A stretch of 64,000 nt of DNA. Source: Xylogone sp. PMI_703. Taxonomy: Eukaryota; Ascomycota; Leotiomycetes. This document shows positions 46,675 to 58,541 of the stretch, piece by piece. Below the pieces are notes generated by a model that did no database searches, was not told the DNA's origin, and saw nothing but the letters and a program-made list of their open reading frames with translations. The DNA is taken from NCBI GenBank assembly GCA_021399445.1, contig JAJTUQ010000002.1, positions 5,084,001-5,148,000 on the forward strand, given 5' to 3'. The translations under genes and the position numbers were made by a program. Positions within the stretch are counted from its first letter, which is position 1. Each line of letters opens with the position of its first letter.

Positions 46675-49374
46675 ATGTGGATTTTGTCAAGCGATGCACC
46701 TTCCTTCAAAGGTATGTGTATCAAAAGTCGAGGCTCTGCTTCGCAGCTGACTTATGTAGGCCACAGCATATGGCTCCGTCCCGGCAAGAAATTTCTTTTT
46801 GGCAGAACTTCAGATGTAAAAGGTGATTCTACTTTCAGCTTGCCTTATGAACTGAGCTAATGTTATAGCCGGTAAATTCTTCTTTGAGGAGAAGAGCATA
46901 TCCAGACAACACTTGACGGTGGAAGTGGAGCCGGTAGGGGCTAGGGACTGTGTGAGACCATCTAGATCTCCGATGCAAGGCGCCTAACTAATATGCACAC
47001 CGGAAGAGCGATCCAAACACTAGATCAAAGTTGATACTGGAAGACTTGAATACGAAGATAGGGACAATTATAAATGGAGAGCGGAAGAGAGGCGAGAGAG
47101 TTGAATTGCAGAACGGCGTTAATGTCGTCACGTTAGGGCGCTTTAAACATCCCTTCCAGTACATATATTCTTCCTCAGAAGTCATATTTGAAAACTAATT
47201 GAGATTATCAGATTTACTTGGGTGCCAGTCGCCTTTACGTTCTCATTTACCGGCAAGGAAAAAAAGGCAGATCCTTTCACTGAACTGTATTCAACTCTTG
47301 GGCCATTGGATATTAAGGTATTTGATAACTACATACAGGGGGTTACAACACACGTGGTTGCTAGGAAGCGAAATACACCAAAAGGTCTTCAGGCACTAAT
47401 TGATGGCAAATACATCGTTAACGACACATTCGTTGCGGCAATAGTTCGCGCGGCTATCCCTCCTTCTCCTCCTCCTGTTCCTACTCCCACCCCTCCCAAT
47501 GACGGAAGCTCAACTCTATCACCTCTAGAAGATGAGTTTGACTCAAATTTCCCCAATCCTCTCGAACATCTGCCTCCTCGTGGAGAGGAACCTACCCAAA
47601 GGGGTTCTGATGCTTACGCTCCGGATTCAGCCCGAAAAGGTATCTTTGAGGGCTACACTTTCATATTTTATGATAAAAGCCAATTTAATAATCTGCTCCC
47701 TCCGATTACGGATGGTCTGGGGAAGGCGCTGTTTTATCAAGCCATCCCCAATGAGACGACTGTCGATGATTTTGTAAGATACGTCAAAAGCGTCGCCGGA
47801 GAAAAAGGACTAGGCGAATTCGAGGATGGCAGTGAAGGCAAAGGTGTAGTGGTGGTTAGATTCAACCCAGTTAAGGGTGCTACGAGGGATTGGTTTGTCG
47901 AGTTTGGAACAGATGTATCGCTTCGTCTCGATCATCGACTTATTGAACAAAATGAATTTCTGGATGCCATACTTAATAATAATCCTAGTGTTTTACGCAG
48001 ACCTCTACAGGTTGAGCCGTCAAGTACAGCACCTACCTCAACTGCAGGTACGTTACATAGTATTCCAACCGCCGGTATCATTGCTAAATGTTATCAGCGA
48101 CCGCTCCCCCTGAAGAACAGGAGGTTCCTGCGCCAGTTTCATCCAGTGTTCGATCTGAAGAAGTGCCTGTTGAGTCACAGGTAAGAAGAGGCCGATCACG
48201 AAGAATAGTGACGAGCCGATTCAAAGGTTTTGATGATGATATCGATGAACCCCCTTTACAGTCTTCTGTTCCTGAACCAATGGAAACAGATCAGCCAGCA
48301 GTTCTTGAATCCCAGTCGCAAGGGCTATTTGTGTCTCAAGACCCAGAAATAGACATCGAACTCAGTCAAGCAACCCCCTCATCTGCTCAACCGCGATCTC
48401 GCATGAAGAGACCCCCATCCCCTATTCAAGAAGACGATGACGAGGAGTTGATGAACCAGTTAGCACCAGCAGCAACAGCTTTAAAGAAGCGTAGGTTAGC
48501 AGATGATATTGCACGAAGACAGCGTGGAGAGTCAACCCCTCCGCCCGCGCAAATCCAGGTAGAAGAAGAGCCAGTCGTCAGATCGCCGCTGAAGAAAGTA
48601 AAAAAAGAAAAGAAAGAGATAGATGTTCTCGAAATTGCCCGTCAGCAACGAGAGAAGGAGGAAGCCATAGCTAAAGCAGAAAGGGAGGCTCTCGAAGCGG
48701 CTATGGAAGGAATGGATATAGCACAGATACGCAACCTTGCTGTGATTGAAGAGATGGAGATTAAGCGGTCGGAACCTCTAACTCGCCATCGAGCATATGG
48801 AGATGAAGGTGATAGATGGAATGATAAGTGGAATGGGCGTAAAAACTTTAAAAAGTTCCGCCGTCAAGGCACAGAAACAGGTCGCTCTAAGAGGTTTGAC
48901 AGAGTCATTGTTCCGCTTGAGGAAGTCAAGAAAAAGGATTTTGGAATAGGTGATAGTTATTGGTTTGAAGGTGACAATAGCCAGGCGAAGAAGAAAAGGA
49001 GAGGCCGAGATACTCAAGAAGAGGATAATTCTCTAATACAATCTTCTGCAGCAACCACAGAGGCCGCTCCTACTGTCACAGAGCAAGCGACGGAGGAAAC
49101 GGCACCTCCCCAGCAACAGGAAGAGGAAGTCTCCGATAGTGAGCTCCCTGAGGTTCCACCGGCTACAGCATCAACCCAGTCACAAAATACCACTCGGTCA
49201 CAAAGACTTGCCAGCAGAGCAAAAGTCTCTCAAACCCCGTCCATCCAGAAGAGGCCTGCCTCAAGTACATTGGTGAGAGCAGAGCCTATAAAGAAACTTC
49301 GGCAAGCACTCAACAGGGATGATAGTGATGAGAGTGAGGACGAACTGAAATTTAAGTTCAGAAGGCGAAGGTAA
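46675..49374 (+). CDS. NBS1: Nbs1/Xrs2-like subunit of the MRN complex
   Basis: Six exons (46675-46711, 46760-46822, 46869-46951, 47007-47158, 47212-48047, 48098-49374) give 815 residues. Nbs1 bridges Mre11-Rad50 to phosphoproteins and Tel1. An FHA domain occupies about residues 1-115 (FLFGRTSD, SISRQHLTV, LEDLNTKIGTIING), followed by a BRCT region (VAFTFSFTGKEKKADPF, THVVARKRN, KYIVNDTFVAAIV). A long disordered part follows. The Mre11-binding motif GRKNFKKFRRQ is at about 637-647. The extreme C-terminus, acidic then FKFRRRR, matches the Tel1/ATM-binding pattern. The first four introns (48, 46, 55 and 53 bp) lie inside the FHA-BRCT coding part. Exon 4 to 5 splicing is fixed by joining HPFQ to FTWVPV. 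Confidence 0.9.
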
Positions 49375-49571
49375 ATGTAGTGTCTTTCTAAGGAATAATG
49401 GGTATCATGTCTAGCTGTAGAAGACTCTATATAGCCAGCAGTATATAATACAATCTCTAATGATATACTGTACCATGCCGTGGGCCCTGCCTTTGGTTAT
49501 GGAAACGACAGTGCAAAATGCGTCTAAATTGTGAAATCAACCAAATACGCCAAATCTCGATTCTTCCATAT

Positions 49572-50657
49572 CTAATCCATTTCTTCTAAGGGGCTCACAC
49601 TCTTAGATTCTGCCTGACCTTCTTCAACAGCAATACCAATCAAACAAGCCTCAAGAAGTCCTTCCCAATTAATCCAAGGATGTATCTCGCCGAAGAGTTT
49701 GGTCCCATCTTTACCCGCACATCTCATCAGCTCTGGAACTCCGCCTGGATGGAACGGCAAGTAAGGCGTGATATTATAGACCTTGCCACTCAATACAGTC
49801 CACGCATCTTTCCCCTTTCGGCCATTAAATTGTTTCAGCAGCGAAGGCGGAACTCGTAAATAGGGCGTTGATGGAGGTAGGCCTCGAAGATTCGCGGTAG
49901 GAGACTGGGTGAGACGGGACCAGTCCAAGGCAGAATGGCCTTCTGCCAGCATAACCTTCTTGCGCGGTTTCGGTGGAATAGAGCTATGTGTTGGTGGAGG
50001 AGCTAGAGAAGAGGATACGGAGGAGTGCTGGGGAGAGGCCATGGGGTTGCGATTGGGGAGCGATGAGACTGGACGTTGTCTGTTGAAATTTGGGACAGGA
50101 CCTAGTCGTGGAGGACCGACGTGACCTCCTGAGGCCCTTTGGGCAGAGTTGATGGCAGGGAATGATGGTGGGGGAGTGTTGAGTTCCGTTTCCGCTCGGA
50201 GAGTAAATGTAGGGACTGTAGAAGTGGTCGTCGACTTTGGAGTTGGTGGGGAGCCTGAGCTAGAGGTCTTTCTCTGTGAAATAACAAAGGACGGAGGCGG
50301 CATGGCTTTGCGGTCCTGCTCTTCCTTTGAGATAGTCACTTCTTCCCTTATGATAGTAATCCCAGGGGCTTTTCCAGTTGGCGTGAGCGGATCCTCAGCT
50401 TCGGACAGAGTTCCAGCACCCTCTACACCCTCGTCCTGCACAGTCTCCTTCACCTCTTTTGATCTGGACAGATCTCTTGTCTCATTTCCCAGTTCTCCTG
50501 CTCGTGCAGCTCCCGGCGCATCATCGTTACCTCCCCGTTTGCCATCTTCAAGCGCGGGCCGCCGAAACCATGGTAGAAATGACCATGATGCCGGTGGATG
50601 CCTAAAACAAAATATCGAAAATGTAGCAATCAAAATGGAAAGCCCCAAGAGGGCCAT
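49572..50657 (-). CDS. Membrane-anchored cytochrome b5-domain protein
   Basis: A single exon of 361 residues from the ATG at 50657; the frame stays open upstream to a GTG at 50780, but the ATG sits directly before a hydrophobic anchor (LLGLSILIATFSIFCF). A disordered Ser/Pro/Thr linker of about 200 residues follows. The C-terminal cytochrome b5 domain contains WTVLSGKVYNITPYL, FHPGGVPELM and GEIHPWINW; the axial haem histidines are about His303 and His326. The layout resembles the CYB5D/NCB5OR-type b5 proteins lacking a reductase. The electron-transfer partner is unknown. CACGTG at 50778-50783 is 121 bp upstream. Confidence 0.85.
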   Translation of the reverse strand: MALLGLSILIATFSIFCFRHPPASWSFLPWFRRPALEDGKRGGNDDAPGAARAGELGNETRDLSRSKEVKETVQDEGVEGAGTLSEAEDPLTPTGKAPGITIIREEVTISKEEQDRKAMPPPSFVISQRKTSSSGSPPTPKSTTTSTVPTFTLRAETELNTPPPSFPAINSAQRASGGHVGPPRLGPVPNFNRQRPVSSLPNRNPMASPQHSSVSSSLAPPPTHSSIPPKPRKKVMLAEGHSALDWSRLTQSPTANLRGLPPSTPYLRVPPSLLKQFNGRKGKDAWTVLSGKVYNITPYLPFHPGGVPELMRCAGKDGTKLFGEIHPWINWEGLLEACLIGIAVEEGQAESKSVSPLEEMD

Positions 50658-51115
50658 GACATGAACAAACTCGCAGAAACGTGATGCTGGAAACTTGCAC
50701 TTCTGACGTCTTCGTTCCAGATTCTCTCTATCGGATAATAGAACTAGAGATCTCCGAAGGTAACCTGCACCGTCTATCACGTGCTTAAGAAATCACTGAA
50801 TTTCTGGTAACGCCACGTTCAAAAAATCACATATTCATTTCCCAGTCTGTGCTATAACTCTGTCTATAAATACTTCAAGTTTCTCCGAGAGGAAAATAGC
50901 AGTCAGACATTCTCTATCTGCAATCGAACTGGTTGTAGTATACTAGCGCCTAATTTCTAAGGTTGTACGCTAACCTAAAGTAACCAAACACCTGGAAGTT
51001 TCCCGTCTTCCCATATCTGGAGACAGCACACAATCTGAATACCATCACAAGAACCTACCGTTAACTACCACCTTCTTTCAAATTTCCCACTCGAATACTT
51101 GAAGCATAGCTCAGC
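50658..51115. promoter_or_regulatory. Divergent promoter cytochrome b5 gene / SAR1
   Basis: 458 bp between divergent starts, with CACGTG at 50778-50783. No other element stands out. Confidence 0.4.
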
Positions 51116-52101
<986 letters not shown>

Positions 52102-53037
52102 GCGAGATATATGCGGGGTTGATGGGGGCCGACTGGATGAATTAAAGAGCTGTTATGAGGCATGTAACAAGTGACGGAGTTCTATGATAAAGGCTGCTTC
52201 ATATTGCTTGCTGTTGCTTGACCAGCAGAATAGCGATGAGCTTTCTGGAGTTTATGTTATATGTTAATTTTTGTACAAGGCATAGTTGTGTGTTTGACCA
52301 ATACTATAGTTTCCAATCCTTTTCTCTGCAAGGTCCTAGAATTCCCGGAGCAAGGGTGTTCATGAGCAGCGAATGGTGTAAGAATCAGCCGACGAAGGGT
52401 TCATTCCATCTTTCTTCCTGTGGAAGTACCGGAGTCACGTGGGAAAGCAAGCTAGGATCATACGAGAGTGACAGTCAAAGTCCAGGCACTGGCCGTCACC
52501 GGATGCAACCGCATGAAGAACCGCAATGAGCGATAATTAAAAGTAATCCACCGCCGCAAGGTCCTCCATGCCCCTTGTATTTAACAGGACAATTCCAGAT
52601 GACCCGATGTGGAAGTTTCATGACAGTAACCAAGGTACCGCCATACAGCCAAGGTGCCCCAAAACCATCCACAGGACCCTAACGACCGTCGCAGACTGGC
52701 GTTGCACTCTGTATGGAAACAACGCAGCTCGCGTGCTGCATCAGTCAGACCTGTTCTTCCCGTAGCCCCCTCCTTCCGTATGCGAGCACTCCTACTCAGA
52801 TCCACAGGTAAGGGTAGACGACAAAAAGTACTGTGTTTTCCACCTGGCTACAGCCTCACTACCATCTACAAGAGTGCCCCAGCAAAGCCTCAATTATAAC
52901 TCTTTTGTCGTTTGTTGATTTTTGCATCTGGAGGATGCTTTGTTATTATTGATTCCCAGACGTCACAGCCCTGATTGTGGCCTGCATACTATTGGCCGAT
53001 CAAACCTCCTGATTGTCCACAATACCCTGCAGCCAGA
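52102..53037. other. Intergenic, leader of the 704-residue gene
   Basis: 936 bp between two plus-strand genes. TCACGTGG lies at 52435-52442. Short frames with no motif. A TTG in frame upstream of the next ATG (52975) is not taken as a start. Confidence 0.45.
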
Positions 53038-55152
53038 ATGCGGGCCGTGGAAGTCGGAGGTGGTGCACAAAACAATCCCAAGGTCAAGAACACCAACGCA
53101 ACAACCACAGGAGCAAAGCAATCTCCAACTCCTCCAGCTGCGCGCCCTGCTTTATTTGTCCGCGACAAGAATGTCATAATGCGCACGACTTATGGTTCTG
53201 CTCCATTGACCGCCAGAACGGGGAATGGAAATATGGCCCCTACCAACGACAAACAGAATGGAGCGCGGCCTGTGGTCCCAATGCTCAGCCCAGCTGCCTC
53301 GAAGGGAGCAGGAAAGATGCCTTTGACTCCCAAAGTTGCTCAGTCAAATACCACTACACCCTCGAATCCTCCTTTAACACGTCGACCAACAAGCACCGCA
53401 ACTCCCCTCCTCTCCCCCCGAGACGATATCACGGCTCCCGTTTCCGCGACATATCTAAACCAGAACATAACCCCGAGAACAGGGACACGAAAATCACGAG
53501 TAGACAGTGCAAGCAGCACTCCTTCTAGCACTCCTGTAGGAACTCCTGCACCTTCCTTCGACAAATTTCGATCTCCCAATGACCCCTTACGTAGCCCAGG
53601 CCTCAGTGTGCCGGGAGCTGAGCGAGATACAATCAAGCGACCAACTGTCACATTCAGTCAAGATGCTCCAGACATTGCCAACCCACGCGCCTCAGCAAAC
53701 GCATCTTTCAGCGAGTCCAAGTTCTTTTTTGCAAGTGAAGCAAAGTCAGCAACTCAAATACCCAAACAGCGGCCCTTGTCTCAGCAGCAGAAGGGGTCAG
53801 CATTCTTTTACGCAAGTGAGAAGTCCACTGCCAGTCAAAATAACTCTACCACCCCTCCTGGTGGATCCGTCATAAATGAGGAACGATCTCAGCCAAAATT
53901 CTTTCATGCAAATGGTACACCCGATGTACAGGCTTCTCCAAGCCCGCAATATCCCCCAAGGCCGAGCTCTGTTATATCAACTGCTTCTAAGGTGCCTACA
54001 CCTCGACTAAGTAACACAAAACCGAATCTATCGCAACCTCAAAGGCCTCCATCGCCACACAGGATGAACTCTCATGCTTCTACCCCACCACTACGAAGTC
54101 CTGCATTAGCTCCACCACAGACTCAACGCCCACATAGCGTTGATCTATCAAATTCGATACACAACTTCATAGCCAACAAGCGACTTAGTGCCGATAAGGA
54201 GCGTCTGGCCAGCCATGAGCGATCACCAAGCATCGGTTCTACCATGTCAATGTCGCCTCCCGCTAAGAGTCCCACGCAAAGTATCTACACCGAAAATCCC
54301 ATCCCTATGACCCCCGGAAGTCTTGATATAATGTTGGAAGCTGCTACAACCCCAGAAGAAGAGGATTCACAGTGGGACGGCGCTTCCTCGGGATTGCAGA
54401 GCCCAATCAAGGCCGGGCACTCCCTTGAGCGTATGAATGAGCTTGCCGCAAAAGCGCGGCATGAGAGGAAAGTACTAGACTTGGAGATAACTAACTCATC
54501 TCTCACTGCTATCAACCGAACATTAGAACGGGAGATAAGGAAGCAGTCTGCAGAGCTAAGACGTTATAGAAGATTAAGCAGATCAGGACGTCTATCCATT
54601 GCAACGACCACGTCCATGCGTATATCATCAGTTAGCTCAATCCCAGTACCAGATGGGCTGGATAGCAAAAACTTGTCCGACATGAGTGAAAATGAAAAGG
54701 AGGAGGAGGAGGAGGAAGAAGAAGAGGAAGAAGAGTCATCTGAAGAATCCTTAGACGAAAGCACCTTAACCCCCGAAGCTAGAGCAGAAAGGGACTTGAA
54801 ACATAGAGCAAGAGATGAGAAGAGACTTAGACAAGATCTCTCGAAACATCAGCAGCTATTAATAGATAGCCAAAAGATTAATCAGAGTCTCAAAAAGTGC
54901 TTGGGTTGGACAGAAGAGCTTATTAAAGAAGGACAAAAGGCGTTAACCTACAGCATCAAAGTCAGCGATATAGAGCTAGGGGGCCGCGTTCTTGCACCAG
55001 ATGAGGCTGAAGATTCCCAATATGATTTAGAATCCATTAGAGAACACTCTCCCAATCCATGGAATGGCTCAGAGAGCGTGGACGATGCAAGCACGGATAT
55101 TGACCATACAGACACAGAAGATCACCTATATGAGACTCCAGGTCTAAGATAG
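53038..55152 (+). CDS. Large disordered protein with FF-x-A motifs and a coiled coil
   Basis: A single exon of 704 residues from the ATG at 53038. I do not recognise a named domain. Residues 1-420 are Ser/Pro/Thr-rich and disordered. Three short motifs recur: KFFFASE (228-234), AFFYASE (255-261) and KFFHANG (287-293). Near residues 460-520 a predicted coiled coil runs through SLERMNELAAKARHERK and TLEREIRKQSAELRR. An acidic run of Glu with SSEESLDES follows, then a second basic-acidic helix (ARAERDLKHRARDEKRLRQ, LGWTEELIKEG). The architecture resembles fungal cytoskeleton- or septum-associated scaffolds, but no function is claimed. Confidence 0.8.
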   Translation: MRAVEVGGGAQNNPKVKNTNATTTGAKQSPTPPAARPALFVRDKNVIMRTTYGSAPLTARTGNGNMAPTNDKQNGARPVVPMLSPAASKGAGKMPLTPKVAQSNTTTPSNPPLTRRPTSTATPLLSPRDDITAPVSATYLNQNITPRTGTRKSRVDSASSTPSSTPVGTPAPSFDKFRSPNDPLRSPGLSVPGAERDTIKRPTVTFSQDAPDIANPRASANASFSESKFFFASEAKSATQIPKQRPLSQQQKGSAFFYASEKSTASQNNSTTPPGGSVINEERSQPKFFHANGTPDVQASPSPQYPPRPSSVISTASKVPTPRLSNTKPNLSQPQRPPSPHRMNSHASTPPLRSPALAPPQTQRPHSVDLSNSIHNFIANKRLSADKERLASHERSPSIGSTMSMSPPAKSPTQSIYTENPIPMTPGSLDIMLEAATTPEEEDSQWDGASSGLQSPIKAGHSLERMNELAAKARHERKVLDLEITNSSLTAINRTLEREIRKQSAELRRYRRLSRSGRLSIATTTSMRISSVSSIPVPDGLDSKNLSDMSENEKEEEEEEEEEEEESSEESLDESTLTPEARAERDLKHRARDEKRLRQDLSKHQQLLIDSQKINQSLKKCLGWTEELIKEGQKALTYSIKVSDIELGGRVLAPDEAEDSQYDLESIREHSPNPWNGSESVDDASTDIDHTDTEDHLYETPGLR
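54695..54740 (+). repeat. GAG/GAA-rich coding run
   Basis: An almost pure purine stretch encoding about a dozen consecutive glutamates in the 704-residue protein. It is probably prone to copy-number slippage. Confidence 0.8.
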
Positions 55153-56381
55153 GTATTCACAAAGATACAGCCGCAGGGCTTGCACAATCTCTTGAAACAT
55201 CACCACTCCCAGAACGAAAACATCTCCTTGTGTCATCCGGGTCTCCAAATAGACATGATAGGTCGGAGTCGTCTGTTTTTACATTAAAAACATATTGCAT
55301 GGATGCAAGGCGTTTTCATTTGTCTGTATTTATATGATACCCACCCTAGTGCCGATTGATATTAGCAAAACTACATCTTTTTTTCTTTCTTTTGTCGCAA
55401 TTTCCGGGACGGATTTTTCTACTTCTTAGGGATCACGGTTCAATTCACATAGACGCATGGCAAAAGATGCCTGCATCATGGAGGAAAAAATGTAAAGTAC
55501 AATTCCAATTATATACACAGGCTAACAATACAACTCTTGTCTTGCAAACCGAAATGGAAGTCGTGGCCCAAACCACCAAGGTATATATAAAACGTGAGAT
55601 CCAGGATATTTAGATTGTTGTCAAGTTGGTCGCATGTGTGGGCTCGAGTTGACCGCCGGTTCAGAAAATTATCGGAATCGTCGAAAGTCATCACAAAAAG
55701 GAGGTCGAAACTAAAAATCGATCGGTGACTCAATCTTGGCTTTATAAACAATGCCTCGGGAGTGTTATAGGTACGTAGCCATCACCACGTACAGGTGTTG
55801 AGCCTCGAGGGCCGTCAGGTTATTTTATACTAGTGATATAACTATACTACAAAATTTTATTGTACATAAAAGTTATCTAAAAAATTGTTCTGTTGGATTT
55901 TTTGCGGTGAATTTCAGTGGCCCGACAGACTGGGAATTACATTGCACGAACTTCATGATTAGCTTGGAGGAGACTTCTCATCTCCATTTTGGATGTGTCT
56001 GGTAGAATTTCAGTGCGTATCCCGTAGGTAACTGTGAGACTGCCATGAGTATCACAGGTCAAGTGGGGGCTCTGGCGCTATAATTTTTAAGTTGAATACC
56101 GATATATTGTTGCTTTCTGCTTTTAATTATCACCTGTAGAATATATAAGAGGCCGTAGTTTATTGAGTCTGGGTCTTCCTTTTTGCGGATATGAGAGATT
56201 ACAACCATTAATAAAACGGGGGAAATGAAAAACAACGCTTTATCCTTCTATATTAGACGCGGGTCGATCACATGCTAACCACCGCTATTAGACACAGATT
56301 GACATATGTCATCAGCCATCTGGTATGTAACCAAAGCCATTCCATACACAAGCTTGAGTGGGGTATTTACGCCATAACTTC
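55153..56381. other. Convergent 3' spacer
   Basis: About 1.2 kb between two genes whose 3' ends face each other. AT-rich, no open frame of substance and no recognisable element. Confidence 0.5.
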
Positions 56382-57971
56382 TTAGTTTCGAGGCACGTTT
56401 GGTGCATCCGCCGCCGCCGCCGCAGCCGCAGCTTCGTGACTATTCGTCCTCTTATCTTTATTCTTCTTCTTTGAATCCTTTTCCTTCTTGGCTGCAGCCT
56501 CAGCAACCAACTGTTCGAATGCCATATAGTCACCCTCTTCTTCTGGGTTTCTTTGGGCCTGGAATGCGATTTTAGTATGTAGTATAAAGGGATGGTATTG
56601 ACCAGGGATGATGACTTGCCTCTTTGTATATTGTCCCAGATAGCACCAGCGCCTGAGCTCGTTCAAGCCGTTTTGACATGGGTACTCTTTTATCATTTAA
56701 GACCTGATCACATACATCTCGCAAGACGCTCTGGATCTCAAACTTGCTCCCACGCCAAGCAGCTGTAAGGATCTTGCCGGTGACACGACGTTCGTACTCG
56801 ACTTTCTTTTCATCTGTCCAATCTTCACCACCTCTTTCCTCGGCTTTCGCCATCTCCTCCATGGTCATCTGAGCATCGATAGCACTAGAAATAGTGTTCC
56901 AAGTGTCCTTAGCTAGCGTTCCTTTGTCCTTTAGTCGGGAGAAAAAGCCTCCGATACCCAGAAACTTTTGTGATTTGAGGAGAGCAGTAGCTTTCTGAAG
57001 ATATGTTTGGCCAATAGCATGGAGAATATCGAGACCAAATGACTCCATTTTCAGATTCTCCACCTCTAAACGTGTCTTCTCCTGGAATGCTTTGGTGCAT
57101 TCAGGTCCCTTGTCTGTTTCTGTCCATATGCTAATCCTGTCAATTAACTTCTTCGCCAGAGTATCTACTCTTTCTTGGCGTATACGTGCTCGCTCCTTTT
57201 CATATGCCGCTAGCTGTTCCCGTTGCTCTTTTGTCAATCCGCCCTTCTTTTTCTCTTTCTTTCGCAAATCCTTCTCCTCTTCTGTCTGGCCAGATAGCCG
57301 CATATCTTCATCTGATCTGTCCATAAGAGCAGGCCGGATAGGGATTCCACTTGGCCGTGGTGTTGAGGTTCCCGATACGGAAGGGCTAGGCCTTTCGATA
57401 CTTGGAGAATCGTTACTTTCTGCCACAGATGCAGCTGGTGGCGCGCCAGCAGCCGGTGGTGTTCCAGCGGCTGAAGCTCCTGTTCCAGCATTCTCTGTAG
57501 CAAGGCTCTCCTTTTTGGCAGCTTCGGTCCCAGGGAATTCCTCCTCATCCTCATCGCCTTCCTGCATGGTAATATCCATGGTCTTTGTCAGGTCTTTCAT
57601 AAGTGAGATCTCTCCGATAAGATCGACGAATGCATCTCCTCCAAATATGGTGCCAAAGAACTCAGCCGGGTCCGCAAAGCCCTCACTTGGTAAGGCCTTA
57701 TCCTTGCCGTACTTGTCATATTGTTTGCGTAACTCTTTGTCGCTGAGAACTTGATATGCTTCTCCGATTTCCTGGAACCTTACATGTGCAGTCTCATCGC
57801 CAGGGTTCTTATCTTTGAGATCGGTTAGTTCGGGTACTTTGCACAATCCAAAGAGTATTGATTACCTGGATGTGTTACAATGGCAAGTTTGCGGTAGGCC
57901 TTCTTAATCTCAAGCTCCGTGGCATCGGTCTTAACGCCGAGAGCATCGTAGTAAGTTGTATCAACAACCAT
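56382..57971 (-). CDS. Caj1/Djp1-type DnaJ (Hsp40) protein
   Basis: Three exons (57971-57866, 57812-56620, 56558-56382) give 491 residues. It stimulates Hsp70 ATPase; yeast relatives Djp1 and Caj1 act at peroxisomal import and the cell periphery. The J domain starts [20 protein letters not shown]; the HPD tripeptide (34-36) is split by intron 1, after P. The DnaJ-X domain begins [20 protein letters not shown], with [17 protein letters not shown] later. A Ser/Thr/Pro-Ala linker lies between. The C-terminus has a [11 protein letters not shown] tract. Intron 2 (56559-56619) has a GC donor (GAG|GCAAGT): any GT alternative breaks the frame, while GC-AG joins TIYKE to [17 protein letters not shown]. 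Confidence 0.9.
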
Positions 57972-58541
57972 GATATCGTCCTAAGGCGACCACAGCCACG
58001 ACCACAATAAATATCGCCCGGAAAGGAGGGGTCGTGGAGCACGGAGAGGAAAAGAAAATAGGCAGAGCCGAGTTGACACTGTAAAGTCAAGATAATAGAT
58101 GGTATTCTTGCCTCCGGTGCCGCTGGGATGGAGTTGGTAAGGCTGACGTCCTGCGGGCGAAAGTTTCCACTGCCGTGGCTTGGCCGTCAAAAAATCGTAC
58201 CTCGTAATAAACTTAAACTTTCAAGGTAGATGACGCAGAAAGGCAAGGCTACCAAAAGTGAAAGGAATGATCCCGCCCCCGCATGTGATTGGGCCGGACC
58301 GGCCACCGCACAATGCAGATTGTTGGACCTTGCACGCAGTGGCACATCAGGGTCCCCGTACCGGCCTGCTGCTACCTGCCAACGTCCGCGGTCCCTGAAA
58401 GTAAATCCGCTTCCGTAGCCACTCACCTCCAGTTTATGACTTTCTGCCATTGATTTCTCCCTTCTCGGCCCCCTTATAAAACCCCGACACGCTCCCTTCA
58501 TCGCACTTTCTGCATCAGTGCTCTTCTCTTTTTCCAACAAA
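57972..58541. promoter_or_regulatory. Divergent promoter DnaJ gene / ERG9
   Basis: 570 bp between divergent starts. No sterol-regulatory or heat-shock element could be called with confidence. Confidence 0.4.

Noticed and set aside
49572..50780. GTG-started extension of the cytochrome b5 protein
   Set aside because: The ATG at 50657 directly precedes the membrane anchor, and the extension has no domain.
57092..57754. 220-codon plus-strand frame
   Set aside because: Antisense shadow of the DnaJ exon.
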